Part shown: positions 1-8,676 of the stretch, piece by piece | Layout of the letters: every line of letters starts with the position of its first letter | Position numbering within the stretch: position 1 is the first letter of the stretch | NCBI GenBank assembly: GCA_018268915.1 | Contig: JAFDVQ010000013.1 | Location: 58,479-122,478 of the forward strand | Source: Acidobacteriota bacterium | Lineage (GTDB): Bacteria > Acidobacteriota > Terriglobia > Terriglobales > Acidobacteriaceae | DNA length: 64,000 nt | Reading direction: 5' to 3' | Notes under the pieces: generated by a model | Seen by the model: the letters and a program-made list of their open reading frames with translations, nothing else | Told to the model about the DNA's origin: nothing | Databases searched by the model: none | Translations under genes and position numbers: made by a program

Positions 1-29
1 TCTCGCCGAGTCTCAGCGGATGCAGCGGC

Positions 30-1037
30 TCATTCATTTCCACTCCCGGGTTCCACCAGTGGCGCATCAAATCCTGATTGACGCTCAGGTGCAGGAGAGG
101 GCGTCATACCTGCCGCGTGCATCATATGCTCGATGTCGAAGCCCTCTTTGCGTATGCGCTGATCGAAGTAGAACAGGGTAAACCCGGTCGCATAGATGGG
201 TCCGACAAATGTGTTAGTCAGAAACGCCAGCAGTTGCTGCAGCACGGCCATCCACAACGGGAGCATGCCCCTGCTCTTGATTCCAGCCAGAATGAAAAAA
301 ACCTGGGTCAGCCCTACCAGGCCGAACTGGATGATGATCGTCAGCAGCCCCAGCATGAAGATCCGTCCCCGCGATCCCTTGCTTAGGGAAACGCTGCGCT
401 TGATCGCCGCGCGCGCTTTCAGGTTCTCCACTGTGCATGCCGGAACAGCCAGAGAATAGCGCAGGGTCATGAGAATGCCGTAGACACCGAAGACCACCAG
501 CAGTACGAAGAAGAGGACTGACGCACCAAGCAGCATCAGCGCGGTCTTCTGGTCGATAGCCGGAGCCGCATGTGCGTTCAGCATGCCGGTCGTCCGCACA
601 TAGTGCAGCATCAGAACGGCGTATCCCGCGTAGATCAATACACACGGGAACCACGCAAGAAAGTAAATGATGGTCAAAAGCCAAACATAACGCCCGGCCT
701 GCGGCATAACGGCCCGATAGGCAGCGCTGATGCTTGCCGGTTCCCCCAGAATCAGCCAACCGACGGCACGCGTATTCGCGGCGACAGCAACGCCTCCGCA
801 AACCAGGCTCACAAGAAAGATGAGCACAATCCCGATCACTGCCGCGACGATCAGACCGGTGTTCATGTGCATCGCTGAAAACCAGCGCTGAGCCCCAACC
901 TGCAATAACCCGAGGACCAGCAGGACTCCTGCATATACGGACGATATGCCCGCAAGTAGAAGAAAATTTGCCCGGTAAAGCTCGGCAGTGCGGTCGAGAA
1001 TCTCTCCCAAGGTGAGCGGCCGCAGGGTGGTCTGCAT
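30..1037 (-). CDS. multi-pass membrane protein, unknown function
   Basis: An integral membrane protein of 335 residues. It opens with a short soluble helix (motif LRPLTLGEILDRTAELYR) and continues with about six hydrophobic segments spread over the next 280 residues, ending in a polar tail. This N-terminal motif and layout resemble the glycerophosphodiester-phosphodiesterase membrane-domain-like proteins found widely in bacteria, whose role is unknown. I place the start at the ATG at 1037 because AAGGA lies 8-9 nt upstream; the frame could run back to 1085. It is transcribed away from the small secreted-protein gene at 1355. I see no catalytic motif and assign no function. Confidence 0.75.
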   Translation of the reverse strand: MQTTLRPLTLGEILDRTAELYRANFLLLAGISSVYAGVLLVLGLLQVGAQRWFSAMHMNTGLIVAAVIGIVLIFLVSLVCGGVAVAANTRAVGWLILGEPASISAAYRAVMPQAGRYVWLLTIIYFLAWFPCVLIYAGYAVLMLHYVRTTGMLNAHAAPAIDQKTALMLLGASVLFFVLLVVFGVYGILMTLRYSLAVPACTVENLKARAAIKRSVSLSKGSRGRIFMLGLLTIIIQFGLVGLTQVFFILAGIKSRGMLPLWMAVLQQLLAFLTNTFVGPIYATGFTLFYFDQRIRKEGFDIEHMMHAAGMTPSPAPERQSGFDAPLVEPGSGNE

Positions 1038-1354
1038 CGGAAGGTCCTTGAAATGTACGGGAGTTACTTGCCGGGATGCTAGCACAATTCAGGCCCAGAC
1101 TGCCTTACCCCATGCGGGTCAGATAAGGAATGGAGAATCGTCCGGCAGTTTTTTCCGGTCTGGAACTTATTACCCGTCTGATTCAGCTCTATTCAGCTTG
1201 CAAATCATTCGATTCAAAGCAAACTTCATTTGGCACATCCATTGCTAACTCTAGCTGCCGTAAGACGAGGCCGTTTCCCCAGATCGATGCCACGTCTATA
1301 GCAAGATCCGACGGTACGACAGGGCAAACGTCCAAGACCCACCGGAGGTTAAAT
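1038..1354. other. divergent intergenic region
   Basis: This stretch of about 317 bp separates two divergent genes and should hold both promoters. The part from about 1165 to 1250 is AT-rich compared with its surroundings. I could not fix -35/-10 boxes or an operator with confidence and see no gene or RNA in it. Confidence 0.5.
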
Positions 1355-1750
1355 ATGAAAACTAGAATGTTAATTCTCGGACTCTCATCCTGCGCTCTGA
1401 TGATTGCCACCAGTCAGGCCCAGGGCTTAGTAGCAATGAATTCTGCAACCCCAATGCCGGTCATACAGGAACCGCAGGCTCCTCCGGCACAGACACCTCC
1501 TGCTCAGACATCGCCTGACCAAGCCACGATGACCACCCCTCAGGATCAGGCCAAGACGACCACGTTCACGGGCACCATCGTCAAGGATGGCGAGAACTAC
1601 GTTCTGCGCGATTCTTCAGGCGGCATCTACAAACTTGATGACTCCTCCCGCGCGCAGACCTTCGAAGGCAAGACTGTGAAGGTCACCGGCAAGCTCGACG
1701 CTGATTCCAAGATGATCAAGGTCGATAGCATCCAGGCACTTGCCTCCTAA
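1355..1750 (+). CDS. small secreted DUF5818-like protein
   Basis: A 131-residue exported protein with an N-terminal signal peptide (about residues 1-23, ending SQAQG). A low-complexity Pro/Gln/Thr linker (about 30-65) follows, then a compact C-terminal beta-rich domain. That domain holds GTIVKDGENYVLRD and GKTVKVTGKLDADSKMIKV, a layout typical of DUF5818, a small OB-like domain frequent in Acidobacteria. The ATG at 1355 follows GGAGG at 1344-1348, which rules out the longer in-frame extension to 1130. A strong terminator follows, so the gene is probably monocistronic. Its function is unknown. Confidence 0.82.
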   Translation: MKTRMLILGLSSCALMIATSQAQGLVAMNSATPMPVIQEPQAPPAQTPPAQTSPDQATMTTPQDQAKTTTFTGTIVKDGENYVLRDSSGGIYKLDDSSRAQTFEGKTVKVTGKLDADSKMIKVDSIQALAS

Positions 1751-1790
1751 ACGCGTCGAATCAGCCAGCAATCTGACTTGCATGATGATC

Positions 1791-1832
1791 AATCCGGATG
1801 CGGGTACCTGGCCCGCCTCCGGATTTGTTTTT
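1791..1832 (+). terminator. rho-independent terminator
   Basis: The left arm AATCCGGA-T-GCGGG (1791-1804) pairs with CCCGC-C-TCCGGATT (1812-1825), giving 13 pairs with one mismatch and a 7-nt loop. TGTTTTT follows. It lies just after the DUF5818-like gene. Confidence 0.85.
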
Positions 1833-1875
1833 GGTTTCCCTCTAGAATGAAGTAATCAGGGAGGCGAACCGCGTC

Positions 1876-2403
1876 ATGTCCACTGATCCAGCATGCGATC
1901 TGTTCCTCGACTTCTCTCGCAACAAACTGCTCAACCAGTACTGGCCGCGGCTTCGCAAGGCCGTAGAACCGCTGAGCCAGGACCAGGTCTGGTGGCGTCC
2001 CAACGAAGCCAGCAACAGTATCGGCAACCTGATACTTCATCTGAACGGCAACGTCTGGCAGTGGTTGGTCGCCTCTTTCAACCGCCTCAGTGATGAGCGC
2101 GATCGGCCCGCAGAATTCAGCGCCACAGGCGACATATCGGCCACCGACCTCCTCGCTCGCCTCGGTCAGACCATGGAAGAGGCTTCGAAGGTGCTTTCGC
2201 GACTTAAGGATGAAGAGCTAACCGCCAACTGGCAAATCCAGGGGTACACGGTCAGCGGGCTGGCGGCTGTCTACCAGGTGGTAGAGCACTTCGGTCTGCA
2301 CTACGGCCAGATCGTCTACATCACCAAGATGCAGCAGGGCCGCGATCTGGGCTTTTACAGCGAACTCAGCAGGACTGGGCGCGCGAGTGGCGGCCCAGTG
2401 TAG
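1876..2403 (+). CDS. DinB-family (DUF1572-like) protein
   Basis: A 175-residue soluble helical protein. The conserved HLNGNVWQWL (His near residue 55) and VEHFGLHYGQIVYITK (two His near 138-142) match the metal-binding histidine positions of the DinB/YfiT four-helix-bundle fold, DUF1572 branch. Known members are metal-dependent transferases, often using small thiols, or are uncharacterised and stress-linked. The substrate cannot be told from sequence. The gene stands alone, convergent with the lipoprotein gene that ends at 2409. Confidence 0.8.
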   Translation: MSTDPACDLFLDFSRNKLLNQYWPRLRKAVEPLSQDQVWWRPNEASNSIGNLILHLNGNVWQWLVASFNRLSDERDRPAEFSATGDISATDLLARLGQTMEEASKVLSRLKDEELTANWQIQGYTVSGLAAVYQVVEHFGLHYGQIVYITKMQQGRDLGFYSELSRTGRASGGPV

Positions 2404-2408
2404 AGATT

Positions 2409-3290
2409 TTATTCGAGGTGCTGAACCTGCGTGCCATCGGGAATCTTTACGGTGAACTCATCGGCTGGTAGCTTCACGTCCGTGTTCACCTTGTCCACGG
2501 TCAGCGTGACTTGAATCCCCTCGAGCGGCCGCTTGATGACGACCTTCGACGGAAATTGCTTTCCGTTGAAATCCCGATACCCCGAGTAGCTTACCTGGCT
2601 CTCGAGATTTCCCTGTGCATCGTAAAGGTCCTGATTCGACGGCTGCAGATCATCGCGGTGAAATGTAATCACGCGAACAGGCTTATCGCGCCTGCTGCCA
2701 TTCGTGTCGTGTTTCGTGATGCTTAGAACGTACTCTGGCATCAGAGTCAGGTGCTTCTTTTCTGCGTCCTCGATAGTTTCAGTGTCTGAAATCTCCGCGT
2801 AGAAATCCTCGGCGTCGAGCCCGCGGACCATCATCGCGTCAAAGAAAAACCCTGGCCGCAGATTCTCCATCTGTTTTTCCGACTTCTTTGTCAGCGTATT
2901 CGGGCCCTCGATGGCTTTGCTCTTCGGCGGGATTAGAATGGTGAAGCGCTTGCCGTCGCTGGCCATATCGAACACCTTCACGGTCCCGAGCAGTTGGCCA
3001 ACGACACGCATCTGGTTGGGCTTCTGCATCACGATCCAACCGTGAACAGACGGATAGTCGGTCGCCAGTCCCTCCTGAGGCTTCAGCAGCGTAGCGCGCA
3101 TCTCTACGGTGGCAGTTAGATTCTGGAAACCGTTCCAATGCTTGCCGAGTTGCTCGACAAGTTCCTCTGGTGTGGCAGTTTGCACGCGCGCCGGCGGCTT
3201 GGGCACGGGCAGATGCCGCTTCATCGGCACGATGCCGCATCCGGTCAACAGGAGCGGCAATGCCAGAGCAGCCCTAAATGTCAGCCTCAT
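2409..3290 (-). CDS. outer-membrane lipoprotein, LolA/DUF4292-like
   Basis: A 293-residue lipoprotein. The signal peptide ends in the lipobox LLTGC with lipidated Cys18. The mature part begins with an amphipathic helix (about 40-60) and continues as a beta-rich LolA/LolB-like fold with a lipid-binding character (motifs LTATVEMRATL, VHGWIVMQKPNQMRVVG, FPSKVVIKRP). This resembles the DUF4292 and outer-membrane lipoprotein-sorting families. Its start overlaps the mltG stop by 4 bp, so the two are translationally coupled. A role in envelope lipid or lipoprotein handling is inference. Confidence 0.72.
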   Translation of the reverse strand: MRLTFRAALALPLLLTGCGIVPMKRHLPVPKPPARVQTATPEELVEQLGKHWNGFQNLTATVEMRATLLKPQEGLATDYPSVHGWIVMQKPNQMRVVGQLLGTVKVFDMASDGKRFTILIPPKSKAIEGPNTLTKKSEKQMENLRPGFFFDAMMVRGLDAEDFYAEISDTETIEDAEKKHLTLMPEYVLSITKHDTNGSRRDKPVRVITFHRDDLQPSNQDLYDAQGNLESQVSYSGYRDFNGKQFPSKVVIKRPLEGIQVTLTVDKVNTDVKLPADEFTVKIPDGTQVQHLE

Positions 3291-4327
3291 CGCCGCCCTG
3301 CCTTCTTCATAGCGCGACGATAGCCAGAGACATTCTTTGTATGCTCTTCAAGCGATGTTGAGAACAGCGATTTTCCCTGTGGGTTCGCGCCCGCCGCAAC
3401 GAAGTAAAGGTAGTCTGTCGGCGGCGGATTCATCGCCGCCTTGAGCGAGGGCACCCCCGGATTCGCGATCGGACCCGGCGGCAAGCCCGCGTGTAGGTAG
3501 GTGTTGTACGGCGTGTCGCGACCCAGATCGCTCTTGTAAATAGCGCCTCGCCACTGGTCGCGCACCTCGAGTCCGTAGATCACGGATGGGTCGGTCATCA
3601 GCGGCATGTGTTTTGCAAGCCTATTCTCAAACACGCTGGCAACCAAGGGTCTCTCCGGCTCCAACGCGGTCTCTCGTTCCACGAGAGAAGCCAGCGTCAC
3701 CACTTTATGTACGTTCTCCTTCAATCCAAGTTCCGTTGAGACCGTCCTGAACCGGCGCACCATCGCGGCCGCAATCTGGGTGGCAGTCGTCCGGCGCGGA
3801 AACTTGTATGTATCCGGAAACAGATATCCCTCCAGCGTCTTCGCCTGCGGATCGATGTCGGCCACCAGCTCCGCAAGGCGCGGCTGCTGGCCCAGGAAGT
3901 CCTCCCTCGATGAGATACCTGCCTGCTCCAGGCGGTTGGCAACTTCGAACACAGTTGCTCCCTCGGGAACCGTAACCGCAACCGTGAAGACCTCTCCCCG
4001 AGCGATTTGCTCGTACACCTGGGTCAGCGGCATCGGATGGTCGAACCGATATTCGCCCGCCTTCAGCTTTCCCCGTCGGATCCACCGCCACAGATCGAAT
4101 GCAAACTGGTTCCGGATGACACCCGAAGCCTGCAATTGCCGCGCAATATGGGTTGTCGAAGACCCTGAGGGGATATCGACGAATGTCTCAGTGGAGGGCC
4201 CGAAGGGCGTGAAGATGGCCCAGCCAGCCACCCCCGCGGCAGCTACAGCGACAAGGAACAGCACCAGGAGAAATCCTGCCGCGCCGAGCCCTTTTTTCCG
4301 TTTCCCTCGACCGCGGCCTGATGCCAT
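3287..4327 (-). CDS. mltG: endolytic murein transglycosylase MltG
   Basis: A 346-residue inner-membrane enzyme that cuts nascent peptidoglycan strands and so ends glycan chain growth. It has a basic cytoplasmic N-terminus (1-17), one membrane helix (about 18-38), a LysM-like segment (about 50-115), and the YceG catalytic domain. The family motif LASLVERETALEPERPLVAS is present, with Glu217 in the catalytic position, followed by the conserved MTDPSVIYGL. Length is normal for the family. It is first in a two-gene unit with the LolA-like lipoprotein, and the next gene upstream (ruvX) runs the other way. Confidence 0.95.
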   Translation of the reverse strand: MASGRGRGKRKKGLGAAGFLLVLFLVAVAAAGVAGWAIFTPFGPSTETFVDIPSGSSTTHIARQLQASGVIRNQFAFDLWRWIRRGKLKAGEYRFDHPMPLTQVYEQIARGEVFTVAVTVPEGATVFEVANRLEQAGISSREDFLGQQPRLAELVADIDPQAKTLEGYLFPDTYKFPRRTTATQIAAAMVRRFRTVSTELGLKENVHKVVTLASLVERETALEPERPLVASVFENRLAKHMPLMTDPSVIYGLEVRDQWRGAIYKSDLGRDTPYNTYLHAGLPPGPIANPGVPSLKAAMNPPPTDYLYFVAAGANPQGKSLFSTSLEEHTKNVSGYRRAMKKAGRR

Positions 4328-4461
4328 CTATGCCAGAACATCCTTCCTGCAATAAGACGCGGTGCTAACCCTATTGGATTCTCAACCTTTCCCTATTTTA
4401 AAGGTCCGACCGAAGATCGTAGAAACAGATGCCCGATTTAAGCTTGACGGAAGGAATAACC

Positions 4462-4914
4462 ATGCCGGATCTGCATCGCCACCCTCGGTTCTTAGCGCTC
4501 GACGTAGGCTCAAAGCGCATCGGCGTGGCGGTTTCCGATGAACTGGGCATCACGGCTCAACCCGTGCTCACGCTTGAGCGCCGCCGCAATCCGCGCGAGG
4601 ATCTTCGCTCTCTTGCCCGTCTCTGTCGCCGATACGAAGTGGCCGGGATCGTCGTCGGGAATCCCTTGAGCTCGGACGGCCTGATCACCCCTCAGGCCGA
4701 AAAGATCCAGGCCTTCGCCGCTGAGTTGGGTGACCTTGCGAAGCTTGCCATTTACCTATGGGACGAGCGCCTCACATCGCACCAGGCGCATCAGATCCTC
4801 TACGAAGCGGGCCGTACTCGGCAGACTCACAGCCGCGTGGTGGATCAGGTCGCAGCCACACTCATTTTGCAGTCGTTTCTGGATGAAAGGCGCAATCGCC
4901 CCGATCCGCAATGA
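4462..4914 (+). CDS. ruvX: RuvX/YqgF putative pre-16S rRNA nuclease
   Basis: A 150-residue RNase H-fold nuclease of the YqgF family, linked to 5'-end processing of 16S rRNA and earlier annotated as a Holliday junction resolvase. The acidic active site is visible: Asp14 in LALDVGSKRIGVAV, Glu102 in WDERLTS, and Asp128 in VVDQVAATLIL. The nucleotide-binding VVGNPLSSDG is also present. I choose the ATG at 4462 because GGAAGGA (4449-4455) sits at ideal spacing; an upstream ATG at 4429 lacks this. It is divergent from mltG, a common neighbour of yqgF in bacteria. Confidence 0.93.
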   Translation: MPDLHRHPRFLALDVGSKRIGVAVSDELGITAQPVLTLERRRNPREDLRSLARLCRRYEVAGIVVGNPLSSDGLITPQAEKIQAFAAELGDLAKLAIYLWDERLTSHQAHQILYEAGRTRQTHSRVVDQVAATLILQSFLDERRNRPDPQ

Positions 4915-4925
4915 CGCTAGCTGTT

Positions 4926-5744
4926 CTATTCGCCAGTTTGCGGAGCAGCTCCCGCCAGCAGAATCGGTGCAGTTGGAGTCTTTGATCCGGCAGCATCCTC
5001 CAGCGTCACTCCGAACGCCTTCGCTTTTACGCCCTGCGGAATCTGCGGCAAGACCACCGATCCATTGCCGGCCGTATCTGGCCTGAATAGTCCCGCAGGA
5101 ATTGGCGCCGTACCATCGGCGGGAATGACCCACAGCTCATAAGTCTTGCCAGCAGGTATGGGAGCCAGGTTGCTGGCCTGCAGGATCAGTCCTCCCCGGG
5201 AAGCAAGATAGACAACGCGCCCGCTCGGAGCCGGCGGCGTCTTGGGCGCGGTCAGCACGACCTTCTGAGCCGATGGGGCGGTGAGCAGCTCAGCCACCTG
5301 CTTCGCCTGCGACTCGCTCGTCTCGAGAGTCGCAATTCTGCTGTCGCTTGCCTGCAACCGCGACCGAAGCGAGTTCACCTCGAAGCCCAGCCAGGCCGCT
5401 ACGATCAGAGCCGCAGCTGCCGCAACCCAGCCGATCCATGCCGCGCTTCTTGATCCATGCGCCCGCTCAATGGAGATCGGCTCGGCGCGCCGAGTTCCAT
5501 CTGCGCCCTGCCGGACATCCCCACCAATCCTCTGCAGAAAGCGCTCCCGCGCGCCGGAAGGCAGAGTCTGTTGATCCACGCTCAACGCGACCATCGCCAG
5601 GTCGCCCTGCAGGCTGGCTACTTCGGCCCTGCAGACATCGCACACCGACAGATGCTCGCGCACCGCTGCGCTCTCCTCCGAGGAGAGAGCCTGCAGCGCG
5701 TAAAGCGCGAGATCGTCTTGCGAGATGTGTTGCGCGTCCATCAT
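4926..5744 (-). CDS. RskA-type anti-sigma factor
   Basis: A 272-residue membrane anti-sigma factor. The N-terminal zinc anti-sigma domain carries the His-x3-Cys-x2-Cys signature (His31, Cys35, Cys38) that clamps the sigma factor. One membrane helix lies at about 100-122, followed by a short coiled segment. The periplasmic RskA C-terminal domain (about 165-265) includes the characteristic PAGKTYELWVIPADG. Its start overlaps the cognate sigma gene by 4 bp. Release of sigma would follow a periplasmic signal, possibly by regulated proteolysis as in the RskA family; the signal is not visible. Confidence 0.92.
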   Translation of the reverse strand: MMDAQHISQDDLALYALQALSSEESAAVREHLSVCDVCRAEVASLQGDLAMVALSVDQQTLPSGARERFLQRIGGDVRQGADGTRRAEPISIERAHGSRSAAWIGWVAAAAALIVAAWLGFEVNSLRSRLQASDSRIATLETSESQAKQVAELLTAPSAQKVVLTAPKTPPAPSGRVVYLASRGGLILQASNLAPIPAGKTYELWVIPADGTAPIPAGLFRPDTAGNGSVVLPQIPQGVKAKAFGVTLEDAAGSKTPTAPILLAGAAPQTGE

Positions 5745-6352
5745 GGTTCGAGCCTTTTCCTCAAACTGCTCAGTGCTGACCGGATGCGAGTCTTCACTGT
5801 GCCCAGAGGCTGCCCTGTCCTCTCTGCTATCTCCGAATGAGACAGCCCATCAAAAAATGACATCTGCAGCGATTGCTGCTGTTCTTGTGGCAGGTCTCCG
5901 AGGATTCCTCGAACACGCTGCATCATGATGCTTCGCTCCGCCTCGCTCTGCAGATTTGAGGTGGAGGCGACTTTGAGATCGTCTACTGGCTCTGCCGGCC
6001 TGCGCTGCCGCAATTGATCGATCGCGCGGTTCCGGGCCACCACCAGCAACCAGGTTCCCAGAGTGCCTCTCGAAAATGAAAAGCTCTCCGGGTTTCGCCA
6101 GAGCTGGAAGAAGATCTCCTGGGTCACATCCTCTGCCTGACCGGAATCCTTCAGCACCCGCAACGCGACGGAGTACACCAGCCCTGCATATCGATCGAAA
6201 ACCGCCGCCATGGCCTGCTGTCCGCCTGAAGACACCTGTTGCATCAGCGATTGATCGCTGCCCCCCTCGGCCGGTCCGATTGCGCGCGAGTTCACAGTCT
6301 CACTGGGAGTACGTCCCTCAGACGGAAACGGATTGTTTGGCTCTCGGGACAT
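5741..6352 (-). CDS. ECF RNA polymerase sigma factor (SigK/RskA partner type)
   Basis: A 203-residue extracytoplasmic-function sigma factor with region 2 (AGLVYSVALRVLKDSGQAEDVTQEIFFQLW, given here only as its position, about 53-85) and region 4 (QQSLQMSFFDGLSHSEIAERTG and LGTVKTRIRSAL near the C-terminus). It is coupled by a 4-bp overlap to the RskA-like anti-sigma gene. No Shine-Dalgarno precedes the ATG at 6352 (the upstream strand reads CCCCTCCTG), so the true start may be internal or the message leaderless. It lies 104 bp downstream of another sigma/anti-sigma pair. Confidence 0.93.
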   Translation of the reverse strand: MSREPNNPFPSEGRTPSETVNSRAIGPAEGGSDQSLMQQVSSGGQQAMAAVFDRYAGLVYSVALRVLKDSGQAEDVTQEIFFQLWRNPESFSFSRGTLGTWLLVVARNRAIDQLRQRRPAEPVDDLKVASTSNLQSEAERSIMMQRVRGILGDLPQEQQQSLQMSFFDGLSHSEIAERTGQPLGTVKTRIRSALSSLRKRLEP

Positions 6353-6456
6353 CAGGAGGGGAAATTGCTAACCAGTGGCATTCTATCTGCTCAACGTGGC
6401 AATGGAGAAAACAGCCGGGTCGGCAGTTCCCAGGTCCGCTTTGCGCGGCCAGATTC

Positions 6457-7209
6457 TCAGGATCCGTTTACACCCTGCAATGCCTGCGCGAGACGATGAA
6501 TTGCCCCCTGCTCTGCATCGCCGATCACGTAGAATCGCAGCCCGTTTTTCTCCCACGTCTCCACGTTGAAGGAATCACGAACCGCCACTCCTCCAAAGAA
6601 CGGCAGACCTGACCCCAGCCCGGAGCCTTGCTGCGCAATCAGCACTGAAATCTTGTGCCGCCCTGCACCGACCATAAGCTGCGCCGCGGGCTGCTGATGC
6701 AGATATACAAGCCGTCCGCCCAGCAGCGTGAACTCCGATCCGGCGAATTCCGGCACGTTGAACGCGAATGGAATCTTACCCTGAAACCACGGCTTGACCG
6801 TGTGCCTGTCGGAAGAAACCACATCATATGGATTGGCACTTGCCAGATCCGATATGTGCAGATCTGCCACCTCGCGAAACGCCTGGCTGCTCAACGTGCT
6901 CTGTCGGGTCCAGACTACCGCCAGCAGCATCACCGCAAGCGTCGCTACCGCGGCCGGCCACAACCATCGCAATCCCACGCTCCGCTTCGGCGCAATCTGC
7001 GCCTGTAACTTGCGGCGAAAGTCCGCGCTCGGCGCGAATCGTGTTGCAGCAAGCTTCATTGCGCGCCGCAGGCTCACTTGGGCGGCAATCTCTGCCGCGC
7101 ATTCCGGACAACCGCGCAGATGCTCCTGTAGCGACTTCTCCTGAGCCGCAGGAAGTTCGCCATCGAGATACGCCGCCAGCACATTGCGGTCCTGACTGCA
7201 CGCCGTCAT
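6457..7209 (-). CDS. zinc-finger membrane anti-sigma factor
   Basis: A 250-residue anti-sigma factor. The N-terminal zinc domain has His30, Cys34 and Cys37 in LQEHLRGCPECAAEI. A membrane helix lies at about 77-97. The extracytoplasmic domain (about 100-250) contains HTVKPWFQGKIPFAFNVP, a motif common in RsiW-like anti-sigma proteins but without the RskA signature of the neighbouring copy. It overlaps its sigma gene by 4 bp. The extracytoplasmic part is probably the sensory or shielding module; its ligand is unknown. Confidence 0.9.
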   Translation of the reverse strand: MTACSQDRNVLAAYLDGELPAAQEKSLQEHLRGCPECAAEIAAQVSLRRAMKLAATRFAPSADFRRKLQAQIAPKRSVGLRWLWPAAVATLAVMLLAVVWTRQSTLSSQAFREVADLHISDLASANPYDVVSSDRHTVKPWFQGKIPFAFNVPEFAGSEFTLLGGRLVYLHQQPAAQLMVGAGRHKISVLIAQQGSGLGSGLPFFGGVAVRDSFNVETWEKNGLRFYVIGDAEQGAIHRLAQALQGVNGS

Positions 7210-7724
7210 CTCACCGCCTCCTTTGCGCCGAGAGATGCACGCAGATTGGTTCTCGCGCGTGCCAACCGCGACATCACCGTACCAGCCGGGATATCCAGCA
7301 CCTGCGCAATCTCCCGGTACGACATCTCATCAACATCGCATAGCAGGATGATCTCGCGGTGCGCCACCGGCAGTCGTTCCAGCGCGCTGAAAATTGCTTC
7401 CTGACTCTCGCATGCAAGGAACAATGCTTCCGGAGTCACCTCGTGTGAAACCGCCTGGTCCGCGCCCGTTTCTTCATCCTCCAGGTAATCCGTTTTCTGC
7501 TTCAGCCCGCTTCGAGAATTGAGAAATGCATTGCGCAGAATCCGGAACATCCATGCGCGCAGGTTGGTCCCTTCTGCGAACGATCCGAAACCCTTCAACG
7601 ATTTGGCGTAGGTCTCCTGCACCAGGTCTTCGGCATCGGCACGATCCCCAGTGAGCCAGCATGCGTGATTGTAGAGCTGATCGAACAGCGGCATCGCCAG
7701 CTGTTCGAAGAACGCTCGATCCAT
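7206..7724 (-). CDS. ECF RNA polymerase sigma factor (RpoE-like)
   Basis: A 172-residue ECF sigma factor. Region 2 shows LYNHACWLTGDRADAEDLVQ and region 4 shows LPVAHREIILLCDVDEMSYR with VLDIPAGTVMSRLARAR. GGAAGGAA lies 6 nt before the ATG at 7724. It follows the cytochrome c gene by only 35 bp and overlaps its anti-sigma by 4 bp, so it is likely co-transcribed with the cytochrome and metallophosphoesterase genes. The ECF factor may therefore control, or be fed by, a redox or haem-linked process; that is inference from context. Confidence 0.93.
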   Translation of the reverse strand: MDRAFFEQLAMPLFDQLYNHACWLTGDRADAEDLVQETYAKSLKGFGSFAEGTNLRAWMFRILRNAFLNSRSGLKQKTDYLEDEETGADQAVSHEVTPEALFLACESQEAIFSALERLPVAHREIILLCDVDEMSYREIAQVLDIPAGTVMSRLARARTNLRASLGAKEAVR

Positions 7725-7759
7725 TCCGTTCCTTCCGGGTTGCCATCGAAACCCGGATC

Positions 7760-8179
7760 CTATTTGCCCGAGGATACCACCCTAAGAAATTCGATTATGT
7801 CCGCTCTCTCTTTCGAATCCGACACATGAAAGGCCATGTCGTTATCCCGCACCACTTCGTCCGGATTCGTGAGCCATCTGTCCAGCATCGGACCATCCCA
7901 GGTGATCTTTGACGTCTTCAATTCATTTGAATAACTGAAATCTGCAACCGACCCCGCCTTCCTTCCATATACGCCCGCGAGTCTTGGGCCTTCCTTGTTC
8001 TTATCCAGCGAGTGACATCCCGTGCATCGCTTCTCAAACAGCACTTTGCCATTCGCAGCATTCGCACTCGGCCCGACTTCCGTGACAGCCTGCTTGGGAA
8101 AAAGCAGAATCGCCAGCGTGCATGCGGTCCACGACCACGCAACCACCAGCCAGAAACGTCTCACATCCTTGACACTCAT
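7760..8179 (-). CDS. class I monohaem cytochrome c
   Basis: A 139-residue membrane-anchored or exported cytochrome. The N-terminal hydrophobic helix (about 9-27) is followed by the haem motif CTGCH (Cys52, Cys55, His56). The class I fold features are GPRLAGVYGRKAG and a plausible axial methionine in DNDMAFHV (Met115). It resembles the cytochrome c2/cytochrome c family of electron carriers that act in the periplasm. Start and stop overlap its neighbours: 4 bp with the haem-binding protein upstream, 35 bp from the sigma gene downstream. Confidence 0.92.
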   Translation of the reverse strand: MSVKDVRRFWLVVAWSWTACTLAILLFPKQAVTEVGPSANAANGKVLFEKRCTGCHSLDKNKEGPRLAGVYGRKAGSVADFSYSNELKTSKITWDGPMLDRWLTNPDEVVRDNDMAFHVSDSKERADIIEFLRVVSSGK

Positions 8180-8676
8180 TGCCCGTTGATCTCCTTCTGT
8201 GATTCCGAAGCCGCTCTAATACGCCGCCGCTCTACGCGCGCCCACGCCGCGACTTTCTGCTTCTCCTCGTCGCTGATGTGTCGTCCCGGATGCATCATCG
8301 TGTACGCCGTCGGCGGCATCTCTTCGCTGCGCACTTCCGCAGCAATTCGCGATAAGGCATCGATCTGCTCGTCGGCGCGCATCTCGTGCCAGCGTGAAAA
8401 ATTCAACGCCGTGCGGCCTTCGCTGACGTCGTGTTCCATCAGCCACGTTCCGGGAGCAAGTCTGCTATAGACGGGCCAATACGTGCGATTCGAGTGACAA
8501 TCCGCGCACTTGCGATCGAGCACCTGTCTCACCTCAAGCGGTACTTCGCTGCCGAGGAATAGTTCGCTATGCCTGTCGACGTTCCGCAGATCGCCCCACG
8601 GATGCACGAACGAAAGCCCTACCGCGGCCGCGAGCAGAAGGCCGCCGTAGGTCGCAACGATTCGGCTCACCATCAC
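8176..8676 (-). CDS. haem-binding domain protein
   Basis: A 166-residue exported protein with an N-terminal hydrophobic signal or anchor (about 5-24) and one c-type haem site CADCH (57-61), followed by SNRTYWPVYSRLAPGTW and FSRWHEM. This arrangement is typical of the haem-binding domain family (PF14376-like), small periplasmic proteins often next to cytochromes. It overlaps the metallophosphoesterase stop and the cytochrome start by 4 bp each, giving a tight three-gene unit. A redox or haem-sensing role is inferred. Confidence 0.85.
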   Translation of the reverse strand: MMVSRIVATYGGLLLAAAVGLSFVHPWGDLRNVDRHSELFLGSEVPLEVRQVLDRKCADCHSNRTYWPVYSRLAPGTWLMEHDVSEGRTALNFSRWHEMRADEQIDALSRIAAEVRSEEMPPTAYTMMHPGRHISDEEKQKVAAWARVERRRIRAASESQKEINGQ